Origin: Watersipora subatra
Lineage: Eukaryota; Bryozoa; Gymnolaemata; Cheilostomatida; Watersiporidae
DNA length: 64,000 nt
Direction: 5' to 3'
Assembly: GCF_963576615.1 (NCBI RefSeq)
Contig: NC_088708.1
Location: forward strand, 25,365,191 to 25,429,190
Made by a program: the position numbers and the translations under genes. Shown here piece by piece: positions 12,550-27,500 of this stretch (position 1 is its first letter; each line of letters begins with the position of its first letter). Under the pieces are notes generated by a model, which had not been told where the DNA came from, searched no databases, and saw only the letters and a list, made by a program, of their open reading frames with translations.

Positions 12550-15500
12550 GTAAGTTTCCATAGGATACCGCTAGACAAGATGAGTGTCTGGCGTAATGAA
12601 CTCATTTCATACTCAATTGGTAATGAACTTATAGTCAAAATGTAACCAATAATAGCTTTAACACAGACCAACAAACTCAAGATATTTAAAAAGAAAAACT
12701 GATATGAACAACATGCAATATATTAATGTTTCGCGTGCAATGTCAGAGTTCATCTATGTATTAAGGTATTTCTATTATACATGGCGATAATATTCTCTTC
12801 AACACAGTTTATCCATACTACTAAGTTGAAGAGTCTAGAGTCGACAGACCATTCTTAGACAGACTGATTCATTTCCACATGTCGACAAATCGAATATTTG
12901 TTCGGCATCACTCTGACAACTCTGTGGTTGTCAAGCCTAGTTACTTACGTTCTCTGACAGCGAGCATACGCTTATCTGTGCAGTTCCATGGCAACTGATT
13001 GGAAATTCTTTACATTTCATTCCGTAGCAGTTGGCTGCCCGTGGTTGTATGGATTGTGTTTGAAGTGTCTATAGTGAACTGAATCACTGTTCCTCAGTTC
13101 ACGGAGTGGTAGAGTTTTGATGGAGTAGGCTATGCTTGTTGCATAAGTTTCCCTACCTAAGAGATCAGAGGCTTGTAGCCACGTAAGGATTTGAGTTCAC
13201 TGAAGACTTGAGTAATATCGAACAAACTTCTACGTTTTAGCGTGTTTAATATTTACAGGTGTTTATTTATCATGATTGGTTTGTTATTTGTCAGTAATCA
13301 TGTTCTCCCATGAAATCCAAGTCACACCAAAAGAAATGCATTTTATAAATCCAAACCGGATGAAATGAATGCAATGAAAGATAATTGTTTGAGAAAAGAG
13401 TTTATTAAAAATATATCATCGTTCTAACAACATGCAATTCATATTACAAATGATATAATAAAATTTTGAGGACAAAACATTCTGCTTTTCTGCCTCCAGG
13501 GTGTTTTGTTAAGCTGCTATTGCTAGGATGACACTAGCTCTAGCGTTTGGCAACGCCTTACATTCTGCCTCTGGCCCTAACTCTTCAACGTTTAGGCACT
13601 GAAGTGAAAATTGCAGCCTTGTCTGTTAAGTCTTTCATTGTATGAAATGGATTTAAAAGGCTAATCCTATGTTACACTGTGTCTACAAGGGGCATCGCCT
13701 AGCTTTGAGAGGTGAGAGGGTAAAGTAATGAGCCCACAGCTTACGCTCGATATTACAAGCAGTCCTGTTTTATAAGATTACAGCAGTCGCTGGTCAGTGA
13801 GACCCGATGGCTGACTGGTCAGTGCATGTCTGTGGCTGCCTAATCGCTGTTGGTAGTTCCATTTGACGACATGACTTTTTCTGGCATTCCTCAAAAATGG
13901 TTGTCGACTGGTTTTTCAATCGCATACATTTAATTCCTTGCTAAGAGCGTATCTTCTCTCATATCAGCACCTGCTAATTGCCTGTCAACTATGCTCTCGC
14001 TGTAATGTGGTTTAACAAAGAGAAAATTGCTTTTCGTCCATGGCTGCCTAATAAAAAAGCATTTATGTGGGCAACTGGAGGCTGCCAGGCGTTCTGAGTC
14101 CAAGCAAACAGATTTTGAATTAATTTTTAACAGCAAGACCACACGCTTACGTTTCTAAAGTGCATATATATTTGCTTGTGGCTCTACATTTAATCCTGAG
14201 CTAGTTTTGATATACTCTGCTTGAGTAGACCCACTCCCCCACTGATACTCATTGTGAAACCACAGGCTAAGCTCTAGCTAGGTTTATGTAAAAGTTACTC
14301 CAAGTTTCGTAATGGAATGTGAGAACCCGGTCTATTTACTTTGCTGCCAATGTATAAAATAGCTTAGCAAGGTTGTATGATTTGCTGACCTATTCAGAGT
14401 AAATGCTGTTGAAGCTTTCTAGAGGTTTGCTTAATAATAAGCACTGATGCAGGGCAGATGAGTCTAGTTAAAATATGGCATCTCTTGAGAATATTTGCTA
14501 CTTGTCAACAACTGTCTATTGTTGATGCCTATCTAAAGCTTGGAATTGTGCTCTCGAGTAGCTAATGTGTATGACTGTGTGTAATTATGGCCGGATGCTA
14601 GACGAGAAGTGAAAGTTAGAGCAAATGGGGCGTAAATTGGGAGTAGTAAGGACACTTTCTGGTCTAAATGAGCCATGATTTCTGATGAAATTTTAACATC
14701 GTGATCCATTGTTTTCTTGTTTATTATGACTCAGTATTGATATCGTCATAGAAAGGTGGGACAGCATGAAATATAAAATCATAATATGTTATACAACATA
14801 TTATGACTTTATATAACAACATAATTATAATAAATATGATATCTATATGTTATATATATGCGATACATGTATGCAATACAGATAGTTGCTATAACGGTAT
14901 AGCAATATATCTGTATATACAGTATAGTTGTATTATAACGTTATAGCAGTGTAATGATATAGCAGTATAAGGATATAGCAATACAATGGTATAGAGGTAT
15001 AGCATCATGAAAGTGTAGCAGTATAGCTGAGTATATTGTTATAGCCCGAGTTGATGTGCTCAGTGCTACGATGAGGTGAAATTGCGAATGGGAGTGTGCC
15101 GGCCATTTGATCACCGGCAGCGAAAAGTCATCTACTTAGCATACATTCATATTAACATCAATCTTGAACAAAACAAGTTGAGATGATAAGCTCCTTCAAA
15201 ATTATTTTAGTTCTATCATGAATTTAGTTCTGACTCCTTCATCTACACCATAACCTAGATACAGATCCTGGTGAGAGTTAAATTATGGGGGGAGGGGTGT
15301 GAGGAGGGTAATTGGGGGTTATTGGTAAAGTTTGGAAGTAGTTTCATGTTGGCTGGAGAAATCATGTATGAATTCAGAAGGGCATTCACATTAGGGGCAG
15401 AGACAAAATAATGTTAGTAAAAATTGTTACTTTATTTCATTTTTGGTTTTTCACTGTTGATGGATTGTTCAGAGTATTTTAATTTCGACGAATACATATA

Positions 15501-18500
15501 CAATTCAAGAGTCATTGTTCTATTGCTGACATGTTTCTAAAGTGAGTAGGGATTACTTATGACTGGCTACCAAACATGCAGTTTATTTTGGGCCTCTTTC
15601 AAAGTGCAACAAATATGGGATAACATAAGAGTTCTAAGAAACCATTCTAACATCTGTGAGCAAATCGAGCACAGCTGCTGTTCTACTTTGTGCTGCTGGT
15701 TATAGCCGATGAGTGTCGCATTTGCTTGAATCATGTATTGATAAGGTGCTGATTTGCTCTACTGGTCTTTTCATTCAACATTTTATGTCAAAAGACCTTT
15801 GCACGATGAATAAGAAAAGACAGTTATTTTTAAAATTTGGGATGATATCGATAAACTCTTGTAAGCTAGTTGCAATCTTACTCTCAAGGAAAATCTGGCA
15901 CATACTAGGTTAGGATGTCAGCGAAAAGGCTAGCAGGTTTGGTGTATGTATTAAAAGTCAATTGATGATAAATTTGATCTATTTTATATCTTGACAGTGA
16001 GGAATGGTGACAGACATGTGTGTGTATCATACTCACTGTGTCTCTGTCACACATAAGCACGTCACTCACTGATTTCCCTGTTATCCGTTATCTACAGCAT
16101 CTGGGCCATGATGTCCTTCTGTTTATTCATCAGCTTCATGAGCCATCAATGGAGTCACAAAACTGGCTATTTATTGAAATTATGTTCCTTGTGGTTCACT
16201 CTCTAATTCACACATGTCCCCATCTCCTGAGTATGTAGCCAATTAACCCGGTATCTGTGATATTGCAGGACCATGAGCTCTACCAGAAAATAGACCACGA
16301 GATGAGGATGAGGGATGGCAGCGCTAAAATGCTGGCAGCAGCAAAACACACCTTGCAGCAGCTGGAGGCCGCGAAGGCTCTGCACACGAGCAACTGTAGG
16401 ATGGAGGCATATATGGAACATCTTCAGCTAAAGAACTCGCGTGAAATCGAGAATGCGGAGAGTGTAAAGCTTGGAACAAAGGCTAGCAAAGCTGAACGCC
16501 TCATTTCTTCTCCTGAAAAGTTAGTTACTATTGCGTAGCCTATATTTTATTTCGATCTGATTATTCTATCGTAAACTCGACTAGTGACGTCCGTGTTCAG
16601 CAGAATTGAATGATGTTATTTCAGGAAGCACTTGGTAGTATTTGGTCTTCCGTTAGAAGCTTGGCTTTAGCGAGATAAGCGGAGTTGTGTGGTTGTGTGT
16701 CAACAGTTTCGAATCTCACTATGTTTCCATGACGCTCATGATTCGCAAATTTGAGCTGATCCGCAAGTTAACCGCATCGTGTAAACGGCATAAATCCGCA
16801 AGCTAATCGAGTTTCGCGGTTCGCAAAACCTCATTGAATTCATCATACTTGCGAATAATGGAAACATCACTTGCGAATGATGCGCATTAAAATACCGCGT
16901 CAGCTATTCAATTTTAAACATTTTCAATACTTCCATCGTCCTTTCTTGATCGAAATTCACGCGTGTGTGCATCGCTAATTATTAACTTATGGCGTTCAAT
17001 TCCTTACCTTTTTTCAACAAGGCGCCGGATTCAATCCGCATCATGCGAATATCCATAGAAACACTTAATTCACACGGCAACACAACTTACACATGACTCC
17101 AAATCCACATGATGCGATTCATACGTGTCATGAAAACATAGTGTCTGTCTATATTACTAGTGAAGTACCAGATGCGTTAGTTTTCGTGTATTAGTGAAGA
17201 TTTTTTATGAGATGTTCATTGATAAACTTTTGAATATTGTTCGTCATTTGTCTAGTCTATAGAGTGTAACTGCCACGTGTCTAATTACTAGGTTCCCTAT
17301 ACAAAAGTCTTTCTGTGATTATCTCCTCGGCTTAATTACCACCTCAGTGGGTATCATTTTTTCTCGGGATGTGTAAACCAGACTATTTCTCCTCGAGGCT
17401 GCACTTGAGGCACATGGCTGCTGCGCTTGAGGCATACTTGAAGCTCTTATTTACTCTTTGCTTGGTGATGGTGTAATGGAACGCATTCCTCCACCCTACT
17501 CCGCTGTATGTCTAACATAAACTAGTGAAAGAGAGATGAAATCAATCGACACATACAAGATACTTTCGGAACTCAGTGGGTCCTGTTGTGAACAGACTAA
17601 CAGTGGCCTCTGTCGGCAGACTCTGACTCGTGGCTAGTTTTTTGGATAGAGTAGAAAAACAAAGGGCTTTAGAATAGCGATGAATATAATGAGGCATGGC
17701 AGTTAAATTAATCAGCTGCCTTTGATTGTTTAAGGTCTTGCCTTTGTCTATCATCCCTCAGACTATATCACCTCGATGAATTAAAGTTTGATGAGACAAC
17801 GATGGGCTATTCTCTGTCCGTGTCACTGATCTCCCGATGTTTGAGAAAAAATTTGTCTCGTGCCACGTTTGTATTATGTTGGCACTCTCATTGTAGACAC
17901 GCTCAAGGCACCAAACACACTCCCAAGGTAGAATGTCACAGAATTCCTTGCAAGGCAAAGGTTTCTATATCAGAGATTAGAGTGCCATTGATGTGGAAGG
18001 ATACCGACCACTTCAAAAACAAAGGCAGTAAGATGTCTATGGCAGTTGCTCTATCTTGTTGTCTATCTATCGTGCGGTTAGGTAGATTGACATAGGCCTC
18101 CTAGAGGAGCGTGCGTTGGCATGCTTAGTAGCCATAAACTAGTTGTGAAAGAAGCCTATCGTCTGTATATCATCATGATTGCCAACCCTCTACTCAGGTG
18201 AATTTGCATTTGTGCAATGCACACGGTGTAGCTGGGCCAATAATTATTATTCAGTTGAATGTTTATTGAAGAGCAGTTTCCTTGGTCTCTTATTCATGAA
18301 TTCGTATGTATTATATATTCGCAGACTACAGGAGATTCACTGTATTCTGCATGGTTAGGATCGGCACTGACGTGTATGAAACAGAACTTGTCTCCGAAGT
18401 GGACAGGCTCACCACAGATGTATCATTCAACGACGTCATAACCCTGTACGTCTCTCTAGTAACGCACACTGCAGTGTCAAACTTCTGAGACTCCTCAATG

Positions 18501-21500
18501 TGCTATTTTCTGTTCCGTATGAACTTGTTCAGTTAAGTTTTTTTAATAAAGGTGTGTTTATACCAGGACAATTGATCGGAGTTGCTTCCACATGGACAAA
18601 GTCTAGTGTAAAATGAAACATAGTGGTAAAAACAGCTTTGTTCCCAGTCGCCGACACAAAATCGATGAAATGATGAATATTATGTCTGTATATTTCTGAC
18701 AGTCGTCATTGATGGAGTACAACATGGAAATCGTCAATCATACCTCGCGATAGCACCGAAAATACAAGCATAACGGCGGTAAATTATGTTCTCGAGAAGG
18801 ACCAGTTGAAAGTAGCATTAAATTCAATAGATAGTAAACAATTAATTACTGAGTTACAGCGTCGACCTTTTATTTGAAACTACACACTTCTAGATCATTT
18901 TTCACGAACTTGAGGTCAGCGTGTTAAGCAACGGAGTGACTCCCTTTTGTGTTAATGGTGATAATCAGTCAAAGTGGAATAAATATCGGCGTTGTTTTTC
19001 GTTAGCTAAAAAAGGTGACCCATTTTGTATAGTCGGAGCTTGAGTTGGTGTAAAGTCTTGCAATAAGGTATTTCAAATTGTAAACAGATTAGAAACCGTT
19101 CCAACTTCAACTCTCTTGGCGGAAGCACAACTCCAACAAGTCATCCTGGCATAAATGTACCTTGACCTTGCACCTCTGAGAATTTGAAATATCTGATTTA
19201 CTCTGATTTAATATAAAATGGTTGGGGACGAAAAGGCAGCCTTTACTGGGAGACTTTCAATACAAATTTAGCCGCTTACAAAATACATAATACACTACTC
19301 GACACTGTCCATAACATTGATTGGTGGTCGCTGACTCATTCAGGCCACTGTTGAATGTTGGCTATTGTCATTATGTCGCTGCCGGTGGGATCAGTTATGA
19401 GTCACTCGCAATATCTTGTTGGTGTTTGTTTTACTTGTCGTTTCTATTGATATGGTAGTGATTTCACCGGCTCATGTTTTCAATCAGTTTCTCAGACTCT
19501 ATTCATGCGTTTGTTGGAACCTTTTTTGTGCTTTTTTATTTTCGTTCATCTCACTGCATAAAATAATAGACTAGTCAAGCCTATCACGTTCTGTAACACA
19601 ACCCCTTGAATTGTGCATCGGTCTGTGTTTCGTTCATTTCTCCGCGTGATATTCATGCCATGTTTTTGTTGTTGTCATAACACTGTTCATCTTCTTACTT
19701 TGTTGTGACAAGCCCGAAAAAAGGTATCATTTTTCACGAGAAGGCTAATGCAATCCATTCTCTAACAAGCTGGATTCACGTAGATCTTTGTAAAATGTAA
19801 AAGAGAACAAAAGACATGTGTATGTATTGTCACTTTAACTGATGGCTGCGGGTTGTTTGTTATAGCGATAATGCGACACATGACTTTGAATGCCAGCTAC
19901 AGATATATGCTTATGAACACCATGAGGACCTGACCATCGCCAGCACACAAGTGAAGCTCAAGAAGCGCATCAGTGACATATCCAACACTGTGGGCAGACG
20001 ACTCTCCGGATTCAACCTGGTAAGTAGGCTAATAGTCAGTTGTATTGAAATTTTCAGAAATGTGCAGTGATGATATTGATGTTGTCTATGTCGTAGAGGA
20101 GTCTTATATTGTTATAGCTGTGAGCGGAGAAGGTAATTGTTTATTCTCAGCTAATAAGCTTGTAGCCCCAGTACATTAAGCTTCAATCATCTCTTCAATC
20201 ATCTCGTCTCTCGTATTGTTTTATTTGTCTCTTTTGTAGAAGGAGTCTTTTGACATGCAATCATTACCGTAAGTGTTCATCTATAGCATCGCTTGTTTTT
20301 TGGTTGTCGTTTTTATGCACCCGGCCCTTTCCTTGTCAAACCCCCTGAAACTCAGTGTTCCGTTAAACTGTCCTGCGCCTATCTATTCCATTTGTTGTGT
20401 GAGTTTAACTTTTGAATCCTGATTTGAAACTTACTTGTGCAAGCTCATTCTCACTGAAGAATTATGTGCAAATGCGGGGCTTCAGCTGAAGCAGTGGTGA
20501 ATGACGAAGGATTTATGCTCTAAGAGTGCTTGATAGTTACTACTTGATAGTTACTACTTGATAGTTACTACTTGATAGTTACTACTTGACAGTTACTACT
20601 TGATAGCTACTACTTGATAGTTACTACTTGACAGTTACTACTTGATAGTTACTACTTGACAGTTACTACTGTAGCTCCATCATGGTTAGCTTGCTGATTG
20701 TCATTGTATTGTTTTAAAATGAAATGGGAAACTCATTGAACGAAGATAATTTGGTTTATTATCAAATCTGAGTAACTATAAAAGAATATAACTATAGGAA
20801 ACTGTCGAAAACTAAAATTATTAAAAACAAATTTCGGTAGATATTACAAGCTTGTTAATAGAGATTTGTGTGTAAAATGTCAAGGACAAAAGATCTTACT
20901 AACCTATGTTGCCCACAGTGTGCTTTATAGAATGGCTGTTGCAATGCAGTCGTTAGTTCTAGCATTTTGTAATGATTCATGTTTCGCCTCTAGCATATTT
21001 TGGCCTTTAGTTTCACAACTGTTGATATACGTCCGTTTGCTTTGACAATTCAGTATAACATCAGTTTGACGAAACCTGTAACATTTGCAACACATTATTA
21101 CGCACAGGGGGCCAAAGTTTCACTTAGTGGCTGAAAGTACATTGAAGCTCTCTGATGCTGGAGATAGAATAAGCTCCTTCGATCTCATCACTAAAGATCA
21201 AGGTGTGTAATTTTTGGTTAGAGGAGCCAAAGCCTATTCTTGTTTCACCTTCCTCATATAGCAGTAGCTTTAGTGTAGATGACAAGTGTTGAACTCCATT
21301 GATAGTGATAGATAGACTTGGTCTTGTTTGGGTTTGAGAAGGGTTCGCCAACGAATTTTAAAATGAAGTCGAGACAAACTGTTATAAAGTCTTGCTTGTT
21401 TGATGGCCAAGTAGTGGATCCGTGTAGCTCAAGTCTTGTAATAAAATAACAAGAAAATGAATATCTTACATATTTTTAAACACGTAAGACATTTATTAAC

Positions 21501-24500
21501 ATAATGTGTAAAGCTGGAATGCTTTTCAAAGCGAACACAGCTCCACTATTTTTACTCACTTTCCATGCATCATTAATAAGTACTGTAAAACCTGTGTTTG
21601 AACGCCATCTTCATTTGACCGCCACTATTTGGAGAAAGGTTGAAAAATAGAGCGCCACCCTTTAATTGAGCGCCACTTCTATTTGAGCACCACTATTTGA
21701 CATTTGTGGTCTTTACGAACCCGTAATAGCAAGTGATCAATAGAAAAGTGTCCCCAAAATCGTACTAATAATGACTCGATTATATCAATAACAATTAATT
21801 CGTTTGTTGTTTCTGTTCGCATCGTATTCCGTTTTTTAACTCCAAGTCTTGAAAGTTTTCTCGTCAAAACCTTGAATGGAACACCATAAAAATAATTTGT
21901 AACTGTATCAGGCTATTAGTAGTTCTTTATTTAACCCAATATTGATACTTGCATGTATGTGAAAAAGTTTTCACATTTACGACGTATTCTGTGCTACTAC
22001 GTATTTTAATGTTAAAATTTTGAGGCTATTTTGATTACACGCGGTTTTTCTTTATTTCCTCCAGAAGTGTATATTGTAAAGCGCATGGCGTAAAAGTTTT
22101 GTTCTTTTAAAAAGTTGTTTGGAAGCTAATATCGACTAGCTCAGCTGTGCAGAACATGATTTAAGGTCAGAAGACACTAGAGAGAACGTATTCAACAGCC
22201 AAAAGAATATGAAACGGTTCCAAAGGAAAGCAACAATTAGAACGCAACTGGCTGAGCAAACGATGCTAATATTTTTGTTTTAAAAATGTTCATTTTTGTT
22301 TCTAAATGTAATATAAATATGGTTTGTTTATGTCACTTGTTCTTGAATATATATTTGTAGCATTTGATAGATTATCATTATATAGCTTATAGATTTGCAG
22401 ATTTATAGCATATGATTTGATAGCACCATTGCGGTAATCTGAACTCGGCTCACAATGCATCGTCTTTTCTAACTCCTTTTTCTATTGCACGTAAAAAGCC
22501 AGTTTTGGCTGCACTCTGTAGCAAATATATCAATGAGTGCAACGAGCTTTTATTTAACCTTGTTAAAAATAGTTATAAAATGAAAATATACCTTTAAATT
22601 TAGAATGAAAAAAAAACTTAAAAGCTCCAACAAATTGCAACGTAGCTATAAGATCATCGTATGTTAATTGCACGCAATAAATATCAACTGGTTGAGACAT
22701 GTATCAGCTTCCTCGCGCATATTTATTTAGAAATCTTTGACAAGTTGGAGGTAAGTTAGGAAATTTATTGCATTCAAAAGGGTTAATGTCGCTCTGCTCG
22801 AAGAAGAAGGCAAAATATAGGTGACATTCGATTCGCCTATGAAAGGATTAGATTTATCTTGTCAAGATTCTGACGAGGAAAATAAAACGCCGCCCTTTAT
22901 TTGAACCATCACCTCTAAAAAAGCGCCACTTTAAGGGAAGGATTGAAAATAAAGCGCCATTGCGTTCAAATAAAGGTTTTACGGTAGATAGGATAAGAGA
23001 TGGTAGTACTTGTAAAATGCTAATTTCTAAAAATAGCTTAGTACATCATGGAAAGTGACAGCGAGGTTTGGCTATATTTCACACAAGGTTCCAGGTACTC
23101 TGATTAATTCAAGTGTGACTATGCTCTTGAATATGGAATATAGATGAGGGCTAGCAATTGCTTGGTGTGACCTAGAATGTTTTCAATAGGTTTGATTTGA
23201 TAATAAGGTGGTCCCCTTGATACTGTTTCCTTAATAAAATACATCTGAATGGTGGCCTAGAAAATATCAAAGCTATGCATTGCTTGATAGTACTATGGAA
23301 ACTGTATAATACCAAAAATCTGTGCTAGTTAAACCTATTTCAGTTGGTAATATTACTCTTTACTTTTGACATACTAACTTGTGCTATAAATTGTGCCAAA
23401 TGCTCACCTGGTTGTCCTTTTATTAATGCCGTTAGTCATTGTTAAAATAAGTTATTTATGCGGTTGGATCTTTTTCCTGTTATGGAAGCAAATTACAACT
23501 GTTTGTTCTCAGTAATATGCTAATGTTACATTTTTATGTTAATTTTTTTGTGAAAAAATTTAAAGATATGCAACATGTTGGCCTTGTATAAACAGGACAT
23601 GTTGGAGAACATTTGGAAGTAAAACAGTTTGCTCCTGGTTTTACTTTACATTGGCAAAAGCATCCAACTTGACTGTCTGTCAGCTGAGCTGTCTCATACG
23701 AGGATTGCTTTACACCAGTAGACTTCTTGCATGCAGGCACCTCAATGGTATGCCAACTCGTATTTGGCTCACCTGTACGCTATAATCATGACATGTATTA
23801 ACAGGCTGTTGTAGATGCATAGTGTATGTCACAGGCCTGTCATATCATGTCTTTACCTATTATGATTGATAGCGTTCCAATGATATACTCATAAGGCTTC
23901 TCTCCCTCAGTAGTAAGTTCTTATGCTTGCAGATGTTGGACTGTCTCTCCCTCTCTTTGGTAACTTTTGCTGTCGTTTCGCTGTCCAACCGCATTGTCTC
24001 GTTAATGAAACAGTTTCAGGCTTCCTCTACGTGAAGGTGAGTGGGTTTGCCGTCAGATATATCTGATAGGTTATTAGGTGCACCAGTGGTTTCTCAGCTA
24101 CTAGCCTTATGGTCTGTTGCTGCTTTTACTTCCTGTTTATCCTTTTCTTCATAAGGTTTTCATTATTGCTGACAATGATAGCCAAGTGTCAGTGATACTA
24201 TAACAGCGTGATATTGATAGACATGGAGTAGGCGCTGAGTGAATAGTAAAAGGAGTGATTAGATGGAGGCATGATCGCAGAACGATGGGATGGGACTGCT
24301 ATAATACAGTGAGATTTAAAAAAGCATTTTTAAATCTTTGAAATTTGAAATGTTATTTTAATTTTTACAATAATAAAAGCTGTGTCCGTCTGACAGAGCC
24401 AAAAATTAGGAAAAAATATTGCACCTTGCAGGGATTGAACTCAAGTTCAGACTCCAAAACAATCATACTACCGACTGCGCCATTGGACCACCTTGCCACA

Positions 24501-27500
24501 GCTAAGAATAATTGTGCACATAGTTATTACGCATGACGATCTCTCATGGCGTCCGGGACTGCCAGCATACTAGTAATACTATTCATTTCCCGTGTGTTAT
24601 TATTTTCCCCTTGGCCTGACTTGCTTTTATCGGCATTGACCTGTTAAATATAATTAAATCAAACTGAATTTTCCTAAATACTGGTAAATGGGTTGTAGAT
24701 GCCACTTTGTTGTGGCTAGTATGCTATGTTATTAGTATGCTATGCTAGTCAACCGTTCATGCAAATAGCTTGTGTCATGTAAGAGCACACGCTAGATATG
24801 CACATTAAAATCATGATATTTATCACTAGGATACCGAGACTCATGCCAAATATTAATTCTGACTCACCAGGGCAAAAGTGGTTATCACTTGTTACCTAGT
24901 TGAAAGGAAAAAGTAGGAAAACAAGGTCTCAGAAGCTGCAATGGGTAAACAACTCCTTGGGCCACTTGCATCATATCAATTAGCAATTATCAAGTCAAGA
25001 TACCTAAAGCCTGGCTCCAATATACAGCACCGGCGCTGTGGCAGGGCTATCAGCGGTGAAATGTGAACCTATGCACCGGGTGCTGCCGGTAGTTGCCGGG
25101 GGTCAGCATGAGAGTTCAGCGCTGTTCAACTTTTGTGAAAAGCCGCAGGCAAAACCTTCTCGAAATGCACTGTACAGGTGAAGGTCAGCATTTTCGAAAC
25201 AGCATGGCAATCGAACATTCTTAATGCAAGTATTAGCGATGCAGCTTTATGTGAGCAGAAGCCGCCTAGCGTCGCAAGTATTGTGCTGCGCGAGATTACC
25301 ACCGGGGTCTCGCATTCAATATGGGAACTAGGCTTTAGCAAGGAACTCAAGCGCCAAATAGCTCGCTCAATCTCTTTGTTTTAGATACCAAACAATAATA
25401 ATTAAATGAATGTTGCTAATAAATACCAATTTCTTTGCTTAATAAAAACAAATAATTTATCGAACCAGTGATAGTTGTTGAATCAATAATTGTTGCACTA
25501 AAAAGCCACGTGATGAAAGATCACAGATTATTTTATAATGCTTAGTGATTGGCTGATGGCCAACCTATTCGTTTTAATCTAAATATTGCTAAGATACTCA
25601 TCCCTTGTTCACAGTCATTTAACAAAGAGTATGTGTCTGTACGTTTTACAGATGTCATTAGGCCGTTTAATTGCTTAGATTTCATTGAACAGTTCAATTT
25701 ACGATCTAATCAAGCAAGTACGAAATTCAATCCGCAAAGGCAGAATTGGCAAGGCCTAAGTAGTTCCTCTTCAACGGCTGATTGTTGAAGAGCTATGTGT
25801 ATAACTTATTGGTCATCAGGCCATAATTAGGTGTCTCTGGACAATTCAACTCAATGTTTTGAAACAGTCACAGTTAACGCTTGGTTCATACTATATCGCC
25901 GTAGGTCCGCGTTTTCCTTTCGGCGTTCATCGTCGATTATGTGAACCGTAAACCGATGGCATAAGGAGCAGCCACGATGGGCAGTGTCTAGCTTAAGCAT
26001 TTGTTCGTTTTAGCGCCCGTCATTTTAGTCGCACGCCTTAAAAAATTAATAAAATTTAAAACAGTAATACAGACTCTATAGACTAAATCGGCTAAATGCT
26101 TCCTATTATAAGTTAAAGTAAGTTATGCTTAGTATGGCTATAATATTATTGCTTCTACCCCTGAGCCTACTAATCGCCGAGCCTACTAATCGCCGAGCCT
26201 ACTAATCGCCGAGCCTACTAATCTCCGAGCCTACTAATCGCCGAGCCTACTAATCGCCGAGTCTACTAATCTCCGAGCCTACTAATCTCCGAGCCCACTA
26301 ATCTCCGAGCCCACTAATCGCCGAGTCTACTAATCGCCGAGTCTACTAATCGCCGAGCCTACTAATCGCCGAGTCTACTAATCGCCGAGCCTACTAATCG
26401 CCGAGCCTACTAATCTCCGTGCCTACTAATCGCCAAGCCTACTAATCGCCGAGCCTGCTAATCGCCAAGTCTACTAATCGTCGAGCCTGCTAATCGCCAA
26501 GCCTACTAATCGCCGAGCCTACTAATCGCCGAGCCTACTAATTGCCGAGTCTACTAATCGCCGAGCCCCCTAATCGCCGAACGTATTAATCGCCGAGCCT
26601 ACTAATCACCGAACCTACTAATCGCCGAGCCTGCTAATCGCCGAGCCTGCTAATCGCCGAGCCTGCTAATCGCCGAGCCTACTAATCGCCGAACCTACTA
26701 ATCCTCGAGCCTGCTAATCGCCGAGCCTACTAATCGCCGAGCCTACTAATCGCCGAGCCTACTAATCGCCGTACCTACTAATCGCCGAGCCTGCTAATCG
26801 CCGAGCCTACTAATCATCGAACCTACTAATCGCCGAGACTGCTAATCGCCGAGCCTACTAATCGCCGAGCCTACTAATCGCCGAGCCTGCTAATCGCCGA
26901 GCCTACTAATCGCCGAGCCTACTAATCGCCGAGCCTACTAATCGCCGAGCCTACTAATCGCCGAGCCTGCTAATCGCCGAGCCTGCTAATCGCCGAGCCT
27001 GCTAATCGCCGAGCCTGCTAATCGCCGAGCCTGCTAATCGCCGAGCCTGCTAATCGCCGAGCCTACTAATCGCCGAGCCTACTAATCGCCAAGCTTGTAT
27101 GTTTGTTCATACAGCTCTAACGTCAACTAACAATAAAAACCTTTTTTGTTGATCATAATTTAGTTTTTTTGTATATACTTTTGCTTGTTCTCCATTAGTT
27201 TCTCACATAGTGTTACTGTTGTGCGAGTTAGTTCATAGGTCATGAGTTCATATAGTTCAAGGTCATCCTAGATTTTTGAGTCAGTGATAAAATGAAACAA
27301 AATATGGTGATTCGTATGACTCGTCTAATTGTTCATACTGCAGCCCTGATAGGCAAGGGAACTTTTTGGCATGTATTAATCTAGTGTATAATATAATGTA
27401 GGATTGACTAAAATAGACGGATCAGCTGAAAGTGGTAAAAATTCTTTATATTACCCAATTAGCTCAATAGATATACTCGTAGTGGGCAGACAGTATTGTT

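Noticed and set aside
23534..23740. Cysteine-rich - strand frame (CFCQCKVKPGANC...)
   Set aside because: It starts at GTG, lies inside an RTKN intron, has no splice borders, and its cysteine spacing fits no family I can name. Could be transposon debris.
25126..25384. Overlapping frames on both strands at 25126-25384 (e.g. KVSIFETAWQSNILNAS)
   Set aside because: The segment is GC-richer than its surroundings and may be a transposon remnant, but no termini, motif or splice context could be established.
26163..27092. CRISPR-like array
   Set aside because: Contiguous 16-bp units without spacers; a eukaryotic minisatellite.
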